Source: Piper betle (Eukaryota > Streptophyta > Magnoliopsida > Piperales > Piperaceae). From it: a stretch of 64,000 nucleotides of DNA. The notes beneath the pieces are model-generated. The model made no database searches, was not told the origin of the DNA, and saw nothing but the letters and a program-made list of their open reading frames with translations. Shown in pieces: positions 51,704-64,000 of this stretch (positions are counted from its first letter, which is position 1; the number at the start of each line of letters is the position of its first letter). A program made the position numbers and the translations under genes. Location of the stretch: the NCBI GenBank assembly GCA_033002965.1, contig JAURVB010012662.1, positions 62,001 through 126,000 on the forward strand, written 5' to 3'.

Positions 51704-54700
51704 TTATGACCTATTAGGTGGTGGCTTGACTTTGTAAATTCGGACAATCCAGTTTGAAGTTGTGAAGGCCTCTTCCAAATGCTCAAGTTTAATGTCCTTG
51801 TTCCCAATTTCAACACCTCTCGCACGATCATACCTGACAAATACCAACATATACAAAATTGAAACCAATAGAGGCTCATTTGGCATTTATTAATACAGGG
51901 AAGAAAACATTGGGCATCAAATCAATAAATGGAAGCAACATACCCAGTAGGCCTGCCATACTCAGTCATCAACTCCCCGAAGCGGTAGTATGATAGCTTG
52001 TACCTATAAATTATCAACGATAGATGTTAAAACGTTAATATATGACATCATCTGCAAAAATGATAAAATAAAAAGTCAAAATTTTAACTTCTTAAAAAAG
52101 TGAATATGAAAGACACGTGCATCCACCTCAATGTTACAAATTCATAGAAAAAATTGGTGTTTGAATTGTCCCTGAATCTAACCAACTTACATAAGACAAT
52201 TTAACATTTTTGGTGCTGCACCCTTGTCAACACGGTAATCTCCGTTGACAAGAAAGTCCGGTTCCTTGATAACAGGGAAAACACCTCCTCCAATTCGCAC
52301 CATCCACAGAAACCTAAGACAACATGCAGTTGTAAAGATCAGTAAATAATAGTATACAACCTACAGAGCCAAAGACAATAAAGGACAGTGTACAGCTCTT
52401 ACTTGTTAATGTCGTCAGATGAATACCCTGTAACTCCTCCAAACACAACCAGCACGTAATCTACATCAAGAGATTGGATAATCTCATAGGCTTCATCCTC
52501 ATAAGAAGACATGGCACGCCCAACAGTGGCAATGTGAGTGTTGTTCCAAGTGTTATTGTCAACTATAACAGTTCTATTTCCCATTGCAGTAATTTGGTAT
52601 CCATAATCCCACCAGGACATAATTTTAGCATCAGGTGGAGTATTCTGCCGAATCCAAAAGTAAGCCTCACGATAGTCATCAAATATAACTCTGCCACCAT
52701 GAGCACCTCTCGCAGATAATACAATAGAAGGTGATGAATAAGCTTCTGAGGTGACCCATGTGCAGTGTATCGCATATCTGGTAAGCAAATAGAGGGCGCC
52801 AAAAAGTAAAACACCGGCACCTTTCTTTTGGAAAGGAAGAGATTGGTCTAGTGATCCCTGTCAGCACAGAAGTTTGAAAAAATTATGTGTTGTAATACAG
52901 TAACACTGCTTCTACAGTATTAGGCATACTATATAATAATGTGCTGAAACTTTAAACAAACAATGTGTCAAGAAGCTTCTCACAGGTCATCTAGTTTATG
53001 ACAAGATGTGTTCTAGGTTTATCTCACTTACCTTAATATTAATCTGAAAGTAGATAAATCATATATGCACACTAATTTTGTGCATTTGAAGAGGTCAACA
53101 TCCATATGCATTTTAAAGTACATGGCAGGAAGGACAAAAACCATATGTAGTAATCTTACCTTGGCTGCTGATTTCGCACTCCCGCTGATCTTGGTCGACC
53201 CAGTGTGAAGAGATTTGTTCTTAGTGCGTAATAATGTAGCCAAATTTTTAATGGTAGCGGAAACAGCAATTGCACTAATCAGACAAACAGCTGGAGTGGC
53301 AACAAGAATTAATCGCACCATCACCCCAGCAAAATACATGCTTGTAAGGCCATACATGACAATAAATATTGTGGCATCAGACAACCTCTTGAAGCAAAAA
53401 TATAAGCCAGCCGGGAAAAGTATAAGAAGAATATGGAAGTCAAACATGAAGGAGGACCATGCAGTAGGTTGATGCTCTGAGACAGAAGCAATAATTGGTA
53501 TGTGATCCTTTGCATATGTTGGGTCAAGCAAAGAATAAAATCTTCCTGTCCAAGGTGAGATATAGCCTGACGCCGTGCCAATTCCCAAGGCAAGAACCCC
53601 AACACTCACTGCACTAGTAACGGTAATTCTTAAGAAAGCCTGGAACAGATTCGTGTCACTCAATAGGTGCTTAACCCAACCCAGAAAATAAAATACCTGG
53701 AAATACAAGCGAATAAGTGCCATTAATTAAAAAGAAGTAGGAGCCAACAAATGTACAGTTAAAACACTTTGTCCAATCCTCAGGCAATCTTAATTCTTCT
53801 CTTTCCATGCCAACTTACACAATATAGGCTTACATGAACACACAAAAGATAACAATTAACAAAAACGAGATTGTCAAGAAAGCAAGTATATTAAATTGGG
53901 AGTTTCCTAAAGGTGGCTATCCAAGTCCCATCAAAATTTTCCCATTCTTACTAAAACAACTTTTTCATTGACCATTCAAGAAGTAGGATCGCTTTTTGAG
54001 TCCGGTAAATAGTGCAAAACTCACAATACTCGATACTCTTAAGCGATGATATTCAATAAAACACCGCCGGGCCATTAATTCCACCTTCTACGTCGTACAT
54101 TGCATCACTTACACAGCACGAAACCTAAATTTTAACAGAATTAAGAAGCATTGCTTGATTTTACACTAGCCGAGCCGCATAATCTACCACATACTTCATC
54201 TATTGTACAAAATCCAATATAATTATTATCCAAACACGACTAATCTTAAACACAAATCTCCCAAAAAAATGTCATAATTATTCAGGAAAGGTAGAAGCAA
54301 TCACCTGCATCAGGAAGAACACTCCCATGGCCGCCATGTGCTCCCCGGACTGGACGTGCTGGAAACCCACAAACCGAATCTGCATTGCGAGCAGCATCCC
54401 CAGCACGTACATACAATTATACGCCACATACAGCCTCATCGAGTACCTCCCAGTGACCAGCAGCACCAGCACATAGAGCGGGATCAGATTGATGATGAAC
54501 ACATAACCCCCCACGCCGAGACCATGTAGAAGTAGGCAAACGCCGACCCCAGCCCCCACGCCAGGGAGCCGGTGTTCACCGCCTTGACGAACAGATAGAA
54601 CGTCAACAACATGGCGAAGATGGCCACCCCTTCGTTATCGTACGACCCGGCGACCGACCTCGAGATGTAGCCAGGGCAGATGGCGATGAGCGCCGCGGCC

Positions 54701-55200
54701 ACCAGCCCGGCGCCGGAGTCCCAGAGCTCCTTCCCGAAGAAGTAGGCGACGAGGGTGGTGTTAGCGGCGAAGAAGGGCGCCGTGAGCACGCAGACGTCGC
54801 GGATGTGGACCATGAAGCGGAGGAAGCGGAGGGACCAGTAGAGGGCGGCGGCGGTGACCATGAGACCTGGGTAGAGGGTGCCGCCGATGATGCGGCCGAG
54901 GGGGTACCAGCTCTCGTAGTCGAACCAGTTCCAGAACTCGGCGAAGCCGTGGTTGGTGAGGTAGAGGGTGGTGCGGTAGTTGAAGTAGGGGTCGAACTCG
55001 TGGATCATGCTCTCGTAGCGCAGCACGCTGAAGAGGCGGACGATGAAGGCGAGGACGTAGACGAGGCCGAGCACCGCCACCCGGATCAGCAGCTCCTTCT
55101 CCCTCGTCTTCAACCTCAGGCTCCGCCGCAGCGCCTCCGCCACTCCCGGCCTCAGCACCGCAGCGGCCGGGCCGCTCGAGGGATCCGATTTCGCGCTCAT
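51704..55200 (-). CDS. STT3B: STT3B, oligosaccharyltransferase catalytic subunit
   Basis: STT3 transfers the lipid-linked oligosaccharide to Asn of N-X-S/T sequons in the ER lumen. Exons: 55200-54305, 53696-53160, 52857-52403, 52313-52191, 52003-51944, 51833-51704; phases match and the product is about 733 residues, the length of the plant STT3B type. Visible: the first-loop metal motif [10 protein letters not shown], multiple membrane helices, the SVSEHQP loop (about residue 370), the signature MSWWDYGYQ (about residue 560) followed by [17 protein letters not shown], and a C-terminus [20 protein letters not shown]. One G is missing from a G run (plus-strand C6 at 54507-54512): homologues read [11 protein letters not shown], and restoring one base makes exon 1 897 nt. 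The first exon is GC-rich and the later exons AT-rich. Confidence 0.95.
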
Positions 55201-55300
55201 GGTGGTGGGAGGACCTCCGGGAACCCTAGATCGGGATCAAACCCAGCGCATTGCCACGATTTGGGGGTCGATTGGGGGAGTGGATTGGGAAGGGATGGGT

Positions 55301-55301
<1 letters not shown>

Positions 55302-55333
<32 letters not shown>
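55302..55333. repeat. (TTA)n microsatellite
   Basis: About ten ATT/TTA units roughly 100 bp upstream of the STT3B start codon, in its 5' untranslated region or proximal promoter. Confidence 0.95.
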
Positions 55334-56149
55334 GAATATTTTTATTTTTGTTTTTATTATCTGATAAATATATAAAATTTAACGAAAAATAGTTATTTTT
55401 TCATATATTTATAAAAAATATAAGGTGTGTTTTACCGAATTTTAATCTTAATTGCTACAGTAGAAAATGATGATTACAGGTTATTTGGTTGTAATAGAAA
55501 GAAAAGTTTTTGTACTAAACTTTTAGGTGCTTACTAAACAATATTTGGCATTTATAATCATCTGAGATAATTTTGTTCTGATTATTTGAAAATAAAAATA
55601 AAATAGGTTCAATCTTTTTGTTTAAAATTTTTTTTTAAATGTCTTTATATTTTGTCAATTATATTTTTTACAGTTGTGGTTATCATTCTCTATTTTTTTC
55701 TAATAAACATGCATAAAACAATGAGACCAAACACCCCATTGTTTTTCGTGGGAATGGGTGATTTTTTGCATGCGAAGGAAAATTTAAAATATGGGTGATC
55801 AAAGCTTCCTAGGATGTGATTAGCTCCTTTGCTCTCATTATTATAATATAATTAATGCTATCTATCTTTAGGTCATTTAGGTCTTATTGCCAGAGAGCAA
55901 TGATTAACCGAATAAACTCAAAGATGGCCTGACATGGATAATACAAAGAATGGTAAAATGACCGGGATTAAAAGTTTAGACAAAATTTTAGCTCCTCCCA
56001 AGAGCGACGTCAGTGGAGGTGTCACGTACATTTTCACCGATTCACAGATGACGGTGCTAAATGTGGTTCTAAATGTCCCACCCATCGGTTTTTCGTCTCT
56101 CTCCCTTCTATTACCATCACGAGAGAAGACTTCAGTGCACATTGCTTTT
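55334..56149. other. STT3B upstream region
   Basis: AT-rich intergenic DNA with no gene I can support. Confidence 0.45.
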
Positions 56150-56690
56150 CTCTCCTTGATAATATGGAAAATGGTGATCTTTAAGTCCTTAGGTTTCTCA
56201 CCAATGCAGATGAAATTTGGAAGGCTAGGAATCAACTACTGCTTGGAGAACACTATGAGCTGAACTTGTTACAAGTTACGCGCATTTCTTTTATGCAGAA
56301 GTCACACTTATGCGTCTACCATGAAGATTGAAATTGATCAATCAGGCATTCAATCATCTAATACTCTTCTTCTTTTTAATTATATTATTATTACTTTCGA
56401 TGGTAGCTTCCAAAAATCGACAATGTTGAAGGGAGTAGGTTGGAGTTTTCTGGTTTATGATGCGAATGGTTTTCTGATTTACTATCAGTCATGGCTTTAT
56501 TTCAGATTGCGAGCATGCGGAACAAGCAGAACCAAGGGCCTTCTTTCAAGCTGTAAAGTTTGCTTCTCAAGCTCAGTTATCATCCTCCATTTTATTCCTC
56601 TCAGACTGTATGAACTGGGTTAACTTGGATCTTACGATGAAAGATGTAATTAGTTCGGATGTAGAGTAGTTGGATGACCGGGAGTAATCC
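56150..56690 (+). pseudogene. LINE relic: RT C-terminus and RNase H
   Basis: At about 56200-56275 the frame reads NADEIWKARNQLLLGEHYE, like the linker after the reverse transcriptase of plant L1-type LINEs. It is followed at about 56390-56665 by an RNase H-like domain: FDGSFQKSTMLKGVGW, then, after a frameshift near 56500, AEPRAFFQAVKFASQAQ and LFLSDCMNWVNLDL. The Asp of FDGS, the Glu of AEPRAF and the Asp of LSD are the expected catalytic trio. The upstream reverse transcriptase body is missing, and several stops and shifts are present, so it is dead and 5'-truncated. Confidence 0.65.
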
Positions 56691-56699
56691 AAACACAAT

Positions 56700-57906
56700 T
56701 CCACTAAGAATGGCCATCAAAACTCGATTTCTGAAGAACCTTGGGAGAGAGGATAGCATTGCCTGCATCTCCCCGAAGATGAAATCTCCCCACGCTATCA
56801 GTAGACCAGAAGAAATAGATGCAATTTTTTGAGGAAGAAGGGGGCAGCCGAGCCGAACCAAGATGTGGAGCAGCCGTTTCCCAGGAACAGCATCCCATCG
56901 CCCAAATCATCCACAAGCACCAGCTCTCTTTCCCAGCTTCCCACTTGCTTCTCTGTTATTTTGTCAACCTTAGAAATCAACCTTTATTAGTTCATAAGAA
57001 CCATAACAACCACTGCGAGGACGACGACGTTGTTCAACCAGAAGCAGCTCCCGCATGACTCCACGAGAATTTCCCCGGGCTAGGAGTGCATATCCATATC
57101 CATGCTAACATTTCTACAAGGCGTCCGGTCGAGGACAACCTGCGAGCCTACGGACAATGAAACATTTTCGTTGAGGTTGTCGTCAGAAAAGAGGGTGGAG
57201 ACGAGGATGATCCCGTTGCGACAAATAGCGTACAACCTTCCATCGTGGAAAGCCATGTCACAGACTTCGCCAACCGTAGGACTCAAAATCGGTGTCCAAT
57301 AATAACTATTAGGGCGACATACATAGATATTTCGGTCATGTTGATAATCCCCCATCGCTGCAACCGCACATCTTCTAGCGTTGACGTTGCCCCCAGTGGA
57401 GAAGCTTGGCACGGCGCATTCTAAACGAGAAGCGTGACTGTGCCTACGCTCGGCTTGCAAAGGAAGAGCGCAACTTTGCCCAGAAAAAGGTCGTAGATGC
57501 AATTATAATGTGGGACGTCCCGTTGTTCGGTCTACATCATATATGAATTGAGACCTTGAAAAATTGGTTGTTAACAATTCGTTTTCAATAAGACTTAAAC
57601 CTTCTTACCCGCCAGAGAATCAAGGACCGATCGTGACTGCCGGCGATAACATGATAAGTGACAAACCTGTGATCTCCAAACACAGTGGAGGGTCTGTGCA
57701 GGCGGTATGCGGAGAGCCTCTACAAGCTGGAAGGTGGGACTGTAACGGTCGGGGAGGAGAATCCATGGCTTTTCAGGTGTGGGAGGAGGAGGGTGGCAGA
57801 GATGGCTCTCCATGACCAGCACGCGAAGACGAGCCGTGAAGTTCATATGGTGGAAGATGAGCTCGGCAATATCAAGAGGAAGGTGGACCAAGAAATCGAA
57901 AGCCAC
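56700..57906 (-). pseudogene. F-box/DUF295 gene, broken
   Basis: In order on the minus strand: an F-box start VHLPLDIAELIFHHMNFTAR, then in another frame VFACWSWRAISA, back to PPPPTPEKPWILLPDRYSPT, then the DUF295 propeller segment at 57380-57200 (AMGDYQHDRNIYVCRPNSYY, MAFHDGRLYAICRNGII), then MRELLLVE, KVDKITEK, LVDDLGDGMLFLGNGCSTSW and NCIYFFWSTDSVGRFHL. This is the order of plant F-box proteins with a DUF295/KIB-type domain, SCF adaptors in large, fast-evolving families. The frame changes at least four times, stops lie between blocks, and no in-frame ATG opens the F-box, so it is called a pseudogene. Some shifts could be sequencing indels. Confidence 0.75.
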
Positions 57907-59529
57907 ATAATTGTTAGTACCTGTCGCCTCCTCTTCATGGTGCCTGCGTTTGCTACATACATTACATCATGTAAACATAGGAAGTAGAATTCAAAACTGA
58001 CCTTGCTTGATCAATAATCAGAAATAAAAAACATAGATACAATCAAGTACAAATAAATAAGCACTACAGACGGAAGTAAAGCTTTGTATGTTGTGTCTGC
58101 TATGAATCAAGCCATTGCGACCAAGAGAATGCACATAGACCTCACCATCAATATATAGTGGGCATCTCCTCGTAAGCAGCGGGAAGAGACACAAAAATGA
58201 GATTTCAACCTGCAAAAAAGTACCCAATTAGAATTTGTCTTTCCTTAGAATGATTCATCTGATGACATACAATCAAACGATATATCCAGCTAGCAAGCAT
58301 TATAAAACATTGCACATAATTGATTCAGATGATTATTAAAAGAATAGCTATGAATTCATCCAAAGAACAGAAAAATAAATCATAAGACTCATAAACCTTT
58401 TTACAGGAGATGAAATGGAAGACAAACTACGCCGTGGCACCGGAGAATAGATGGATGGCATTGTTGGGCAGCGGCGGCGAAAAACGGGAAGCAGTTCGTG
58501 GGTAGTAGACAAGGAAGAGACCGTCGTCGTCGGTAATTGGCAGCGGCAGCGGACAAGCTACGATATGAACCGACCCAATTTATAAAGATATCCGGGTTGG
58601 GATTATTCGGGTTATACGATATTATTGGGTTTCGAGACGGTCTACCCTGTTCAAAAGGTCATATTTTATAAATATTTTATTATTTTAAAATATTTAAAAT
58701 AGTATTTTTTATTTTTTCCATGATTCTACTACGTTACAATGTATCGAATAAAATTAGATATAAATTTGATAAAATTCAAATGGGACATAACAAGTCTTCA
58801 ATTTTTTATTCAATCATTCATAATATAAAAATTATATTTAGAAAAAATATCATAAATACTCTGTTTCGAAACTTCTATGTTAACCGTGTCTATTTTTTAA
58901 TTATTATATGAAATTAACTGTGAAATAACAATTATATTTTTTCTATTCGGTTGGAATAAATTAAGCATGGACAAGTACCAATTTTTTTATGACTGTCTAA
59001 AGGCATAGAATGACAACTTAAGGTATTGTTGGACAAGAAATATGAACTCCCCAGCTAAACCTGCCCAATTAGGCATTCCCATTAGAGCAACAAACTCCAC
59101 TTAAGTGGCAGCAAAAGGGCATCTAAATCAAACTATCTGCACAGTAAACACCAAGCCAACGTGCTAATCATGGGCTTGGGACCCACCAATTGTCTACTAG
59201 ATGCCAATGAGTCCAATCACAGCATCACATCGTGATTATAATATACATGTAGAACAACTGGAATTATTAACTAAAAAATCAGTTTAATTTGGGAACTAAC
59301 TAAATCCGACTTTATGTTTGTTGGTGAGGTTTTTTTAGTCTTGAAAATGACAAATTTAATAATTTTTTTATTTTTTTAATAAATTAAATTAATATAAACA
59401 AGAGAAGTTGGAGAACCAACAAGAGCATCCTGTAACTTGTAAATTTTCCTTTCCATGTCCATCTATGATTGTATGGCCATAATTTTTTACGATTCAAATA
59501 AAATTAATTTTAATGGAGATTAATGAAAC
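57907..59529. other. upstream of the F-box relic and intergenic
   Basis: A GC-richer patch at 58390-58570 with a TATA-like ttataaa on the minus strand could be the old promoter or leader exon of the F-box gene. The minus-strand frame at 58018-58227 shows no family features. The remainder is AT-rich. Confidence 0.35.
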
Positions 59530-59800
59530 TATGAAATTAATTTATATTATTAAAGTATATTGACAGCATGAATAATATTTTATTGTTAATTTATAGTGAA
59601 TAAAATTACAATTGTTAGTGAGTTTAAGCTATAAATTTAGTGTGTATCCTTTCTATCTCTATTTTTTGAACTCACAAGCTCACAATCCTCTAAATTAAAT
59701 TTACATGAGTAAAAAGTGCGTAATTTAATTAACGAGTTTGTAATATTTTTTAAGTTAGATTGTAAATAGTATAAAAATTATGTGAATACAATTCACACCT
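59530..59800. repeat. dispersed AT-rich repeat, second copy
   Basis: Shares 'gagtttaagctataaattta' and 'taaatttacatgagt' in the same order as the repeat at 112-350. The family is not identified. Confidence 0.5.
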
Positions 59801-61983
59801 AAAAAATTAATTTCACTAGCTTGTCAATATAGATTTTTAGTTCATATTTACATGTACAAATGATATTATCAGTTTCCCTAACCCCCCTCATCGTCTAACC
59901 ATTGTTTAATTCAAACAAAGTCTTACGTTAAATGTAGTTAACACAAGAGTATGGAGTTATTGCTAGTACTAATTATCTTTTGTAAATATTTTAAATTATT
60001 AAAATATTAATGTTCGTCCAAAGCATTTGATTGCACCCCTTGGCCCATATCCAAACCTGTCTAAATCATTATTTCCCAACAAATATCGTCAACATCATTC
60101 CTATTCTACGAAAGAGATAATAAGAAAAAACTCGATAAAACCAACCAAAGGGGAAGAAGGAAAGCTTGATTTCTATAAATACTTTGTGACAAATCTGGTT
60201 TCATTGAAGAAAATTGAAGAAGAAAAGCAGCAAAAGAAGAGAAAAGAAGGGGAGGAGCCCCTTGCCACATATCCATCTTATGCAACCCCCCAACTCATTG
60301 TTGCCAACTATGAAGTGCTCCTTGGCACCACCCAGTCGAGATTCGTCTTCGAGGAAGCCTGACGTCGCTAAAATCTTGCTATGAAGCACCTGACCGGAGG
60401 AGGAAACAAGTGAAAGAGACCGATTTTGGAGCTTGCTACTGGCTAACCAACACCATTTAAGAGCAAATCCGAATTCCAAGATTATAGCTTCAACATCCCT
60501 TTGTCAACCCATGCCTTGCCACCTTGCCGAAGAAGCTCACAGTTGCCAGAAAGCAGCACAGAAAACTCTTGTCGGACCAACGAAGGAGAAAAGTGCAAAA
60601 AAATGATCAACTTTGGGCCCTTTGTACGACTGGCCCAGGTCGTCGCTTGGCATACTGACAATTCCATTGTACTCCCCTCAACACCGAGAATAAATCGCGA
60701 CTAAGATCGGCTACCAAAAGAACCATCGGTCACTAGAAAACCACCTAAAAGAGGCCGACCATAATAGTATAACAACAGCATGCTGCCATCTTTCCGGCCT
60801 TCGTCCGACCAACCAAAGCCACCTCAGGACAAGCTGCCACCTCCAATCAATTACCCTTGTCTTAGGGTACAAACCCGCCACCTTCGCTGAATAAAGGCGA
60901 CAAAGCTCAGCCGAAAACCAATTCCATCGAAACTTTTCATAGTCACTGCCGCTCGCTGACACTAGCATAGGTTGTCGGACCACCTCCAAGCGTCTCACTA
61001 GTTGGAGATCTACCAATATGGGAGGACTCCCCTCGCCGATGTAGCCAGAAAAGTCATTGTTGGAGCCACCAAAGCTGTCGTTGCACCATCACCATAGTCG
61101 GGTCAGTTGGGCCCGTTTGCTATTGATTGTGTACGTAAGTTTGTCGTGTCTACAACCTGAAAGCTACTCGGTGATTTGATCAGAAGATTTGAACTGACTC
61201 AGACCACGACCACAAAGCCAAACCGCCTCCGTGACCCAAATTGGAACTGATGCACTATGCACCACTCGTAGAATGGCACACATAGAGAGAAAAGCAAGGC
61301 CACGTGAGTCATTCGATCTGGTCCAATGTTTGTTTACTTTGAACCAACTTGAAACGGTATGGTTCAGTCAATTATCAATCTATAAATAATTTGAAGGTCT
61401 TCCCGACTTTGGATTAAAACAAAACTTGTTATGCTATTATTTTTGAATGCTTCAGACACAGTGATGAAGTTATTTTGAAGATTTAAAAATAAGAAAAAGA
61501 TGAACCAAGGCATTGGAATCAAAAATTTTAAAGGTGTATCAACTCAAAATGTGGCAATGCTTATTATTTTGTATAAAATATATGATTAAAGAAGAAATAA
61601 TTAATTCATAGTTATCAAACCATTGTAGACTAACTCAATGATTCAATTTAAACCCGAAAGAATCACGTAGAAAACCTCAAATATTATTATTCTATTATAT
61701 ATTTTATTTATTTTTTAGTTTGTAAGATTTTTTTACGGGACCAGGGCACCTTTTGTCCGTGCCAGAAAAATTAAATAATTTTTATAAAAATATTATTAAA
61801 TTAAATTTAACCCACCCTAATAAGAATAGAAATGAGCCAAATTTGAGTTAATCGGGGAAAAGTAAGAGTTAAGGGGGTGGTAGGGTTAGGGGGCAAAGGC
61901 CACGGTTACAGACCCCCTCACCCCCATCACCACCGCACCAAGGAGCGACAGAGACAGAGAGAGAGAGAGCCACCATCGCCGCC
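59801..61983. other. intergenic, no supported gene
   Basis: 60000-61330 is less AT-rich than its surroundings and has open frames on both strands (for example 60027-60362), but none shows domain, codon or splice evidence. I read it as decayed repeat DNA. A (GA)n run lies at 61951-61968 just before the HUA2-like leader. Confidence 0.4.
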
Positions 61984-62329
61984 CATTCTCTTCCCCACCT
62001 CAATCCCAAAAAAATCTCCGCCGCCCCAACCCAGCCTTCGCCGCCGCCGGCACCTCCCGGACGTGGCGGCGCTCGGACTTCCCGCCAGCCGTCGAGCGGC
62101 GGCGTCTCCTCCCACCCCGGATTGTGCCAGTGAGGGTTTTCGGGGGCTAGGGTTACCATTCTCTCCCCACCTCAATCCCAAAAAAATACCCGCCGCCCCA
62201 ACCCTGCCTTCGCCGCCGGCGGCACCGCCCGGACGCGGCGGCGCTCGGATTCCCCGCCAGCCGTCGAGCGGCGGCTTCTCCTCCACCCCGGATTGTGCCA
62301 GTGAGGGTTTTCGGGGGCTACGGTTACCC
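61984..62329 (+). repeat. 173-bp tandem duplication in the leader of the PWWP gene
   Basis: Copy 1 (61984-62156) and copy 2 (62157-62329) both run from cattctc...ccccacctcaatcccaaa through gccgtcgagcggcgg to gattgtgccagtgagggttt and tacggttacc/tagggttacc. Identity is about 90 percent. It ends just before the start codon at 62340, so it lies in the 5' untranslated region or proximal promoter. Confidence 0.9.
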
Positions 62330-62339
62330 CCTCCTCGCC

Positions 62340-64000
62340 ATGGCTCCCGGGCGGAGACGAGGGCCGAATCGCGGCAAGGACAAGGACCTGCTCAGCCTCG
62401 GGGATCTTGTGCTGGCCAAGGTTAAGGGCTTCCCTCCATGGCCGGCGAAGGTGCGTTCTTCGAAACTTTTTTTCTTCTAATTTTGGTGTTTGTTCTTGTT
62501 TCTTGGCAATATCGAGTGATCATGTTGAAAAGTAGAAATTTTTGGGTTTTATTTTGGGGAGTTTTACTCGGGAGAATTGTGAGGGATTGGCTTCCGATGT
62601 TGTTCGTGCTTAAAGTTGGAGAAATTTTGATCATTTACTTGACATAGTTCTATATGCCGTGCACTGTATCTCGTTAGATATATGATTGGATGTTTAGTTA
62701 TTTGTGCATCTTCTTATTGCTCTTTGCTGTCGACTTGTAGTGCCAATTTAAGGTTTTTTTCAGTGAACAGGTTGGTATAAACTCGTAATCTTATTATTTC
62801 CTTATTGGTGTCCGTGCTTAGTGTTGAAACTGGCATTTCTGAATGATCTTAAACTTGTAATTATTGAATCTAGGTCATTTAATGTTTTAATTAGTTGGTA
62901 CTTCTCATCATGGCTGTTCGAGTTCTTTGATGTCACAAGAATCAAGAGATCTAGGACCTCACACAATACTGATTTACGGAAAAAAGCTTAATGCTATCAA
63001 TTGCCTGCTACATGTTGCTGAACAGTCATCACAATTGTAAATAGTTTGAGAATTTCACATAAACATTTAACCATCGGATGGTGATTGGTTTGCTTTTCTT
63101 TTTATCTGCAGATTAGCAAGCCTGAAGATTGGAAACAGACACCAGATCCAAAAAAATATTTTGTTTACTTTTTTGGAACTTCAGAAATGTAAGATTTCTA
63201 TTGAATATTTATGTTTATACACTCATAGTTTTTTTTCCAAGTTTTCATTATTTGTTTGTTTTTTTTTTTGACGATGATGATTTGCACTGGATGCCTGAGT
63301 TTGTTCGGTAAATAATGCTTAAAGCATTGTTGGAAATTTGTAGCTTTACTCATTTGTTCATTTTTTCTGTAAATTTTTAGAGGTCAAGATTACGTTGTCT
63401 CAAAATTCACTTCTATATACTATGGAATTTTTTGATGAGGGTAGGGTATAGAGCCTAGGAATTTTGTACACCTGCATTCCATTGTGATAGGAATTAGACA
63501 GAAGGGGATGATTGAAATTTTGACGTTTTATTGGATGCATTTTGCAGGATTCTGATTCAATGTAATCATGAGTAGTACATTTTCTGTCATGATACTGCAG
63601 CTGGTTGATTATTATCATGAGGATTTTTGTGCTTGGGTTTCTTAACCTTAGATAGTTTGATGGAGATTGATGGAAAGAGTAGCTTTAGAATGTTAAAATA
63701 AAGGTCAAAATGTAAAATATTAAGCTATAGGGTCATCTTTTTCCGAGGGTCAAAATAGCCTCATTGAAGTATAACCTCATCTGTGGGAATATGTGAGAGT
63801 GAGATTGACAGATGCTTTTAAATTTGTTTTCTCCCTTACTGGTTCCTCTTTTTAGGTGACTATTGAAAGTAAAAGTCTTTGTTGCAGGTAGCTTTTGTAG
63901 TCTCTACTATTGAAAAAGCTACTTTTGTAGTCTCTACTATTGGAAAAGCTGTCAATTCTTATTTCTAGAAACAATTGTTTGATTGCGGTTGGTTGTCTAA
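62340..64000 (+). CDS. HUA2-like PWWP-domain protein (5' part)
   Basis: Exon 1, 62340-62450, encodes MAPGRRRGPNRGKDKD followed by LLSLGDLVLAKVKGFPPWPA. Exon 2, 63112-63188, continues ISKPEDWKQTPDPKKYFVYF and FGTSEM. Together they form the first strands of a PWWP domain in the arrangement of HUA2/HULK proteins, nuclear factors that affect transcription and pre-mRNA processing of flowering genes such as AGAMOUS and FLC in Arabidopsis. The intron is 661 bp. The next exon, expected to begin AFVAP-like, is not convincingly present before the window ends: reading from the AG at 63886-63887 gives immediate stops. The gene therefore runs off the right edge. Which HUA2 paralogue it is cannot be told from 62 residues. 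Confidence 0.85.
63889..63952. repeat. 32-bp tandem duplication
   Basis: Two copies of agcttttgtagtctctacta followed by ttg(a/g)aaa, with two or three differences, in the presumed second intron of the HUA2-like gene. Confidence 0.85.

Noticed and set aside
54805..55392. 195-codon Glu/Val-rich plus-strand frame
   Set aside because: Antisense shadow of the GC-rich first exon of STT3B.
60027..60362. 111-codon Lys/Glu-rich frame
   Set aside because: No domain, promoter or splice evidence; the surrounding sequence looks like decayed repeat.
63246..63311. Short frame ending DDDDLHWMPEFVR in the second intron of the HUA2-like gene
   Set aside because: It does not match the expected continuation of the PWWP domain and lies directly behind a T-rich tract; probably chance.

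Overview
This is a plant nuclear window. It has spliceosomal GT-AG introns, a chloroplast-division gene, a plant CYP86 fatty-acid hydroxylase, a HUA2-type PWWP gene, AT-rich intergenic DNA and a dense load of plant transposons. GC-rich 5' coding ends next to AT-rich introns would suit a monocot, but the sequence alone does not fix the species.

Layout. 0.6-1.1 kb: a small uncharacterised plant gene on the minus strand. 1.2-9.1 kb: nested transposons, namely a Helitron-like end, a hAT MITE with a perfect 8-bp target duplication, and a larger hAT-like element that carries a truncated LTR and was later split by a 3,035-bp solo LTR (target duplication CCCCT). 9.4-13.1 kb: PARC6/CDP1 in 12 exons. 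14.6-16.7 kb: a dead serine carboxypeptidase-like gene. 17.7-20.1 kb: a SETD9-like SET-domain gene. 22.1-24.1 kb: CYP86B1-like P450. 24.35-24.75 kb: remains of an HD-domain hydrolase gene. 24.5-46.5 kb: three direct tandem copies of a 6-8 kb unit. 48.1-49.5 kb: an At5g23160-like membrane protein. 51.7-55.2 kb: STT3B, the catalytic oligosaccharyltransferase subunit. 56.2-57.9 kb: a LINE relic and a broken F-box/DUF295 gene. 62.3 kb to the end: the first two exons of a HUA2-like PWWP gene.

The genes are ordinary, mostly housekeeping neighbours and do not form a pathway or operon. The two most unusual things are structural. First, the 22-kb triplication: insertions shared by units 2+3 and by units 1+2 show that the middle unit is a recombinant of its neighbours, and a TRIM-type mini-retrotransposon has grown into an internal minisatellite. 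Second, four otherwise intact genes (PARC6, SETD9-like, CYP86B, STT3B) each carry one or two single-base frameshifts, two of them in homopolymers. Residual sequencing indels are the simplest explanation, but real null alleles cannot be excluded.

I found no CRISPR array, operon, prokaryotic island, tRNA or rRNA gene. I did not find convincing evidence of a previously undescribed biological system.
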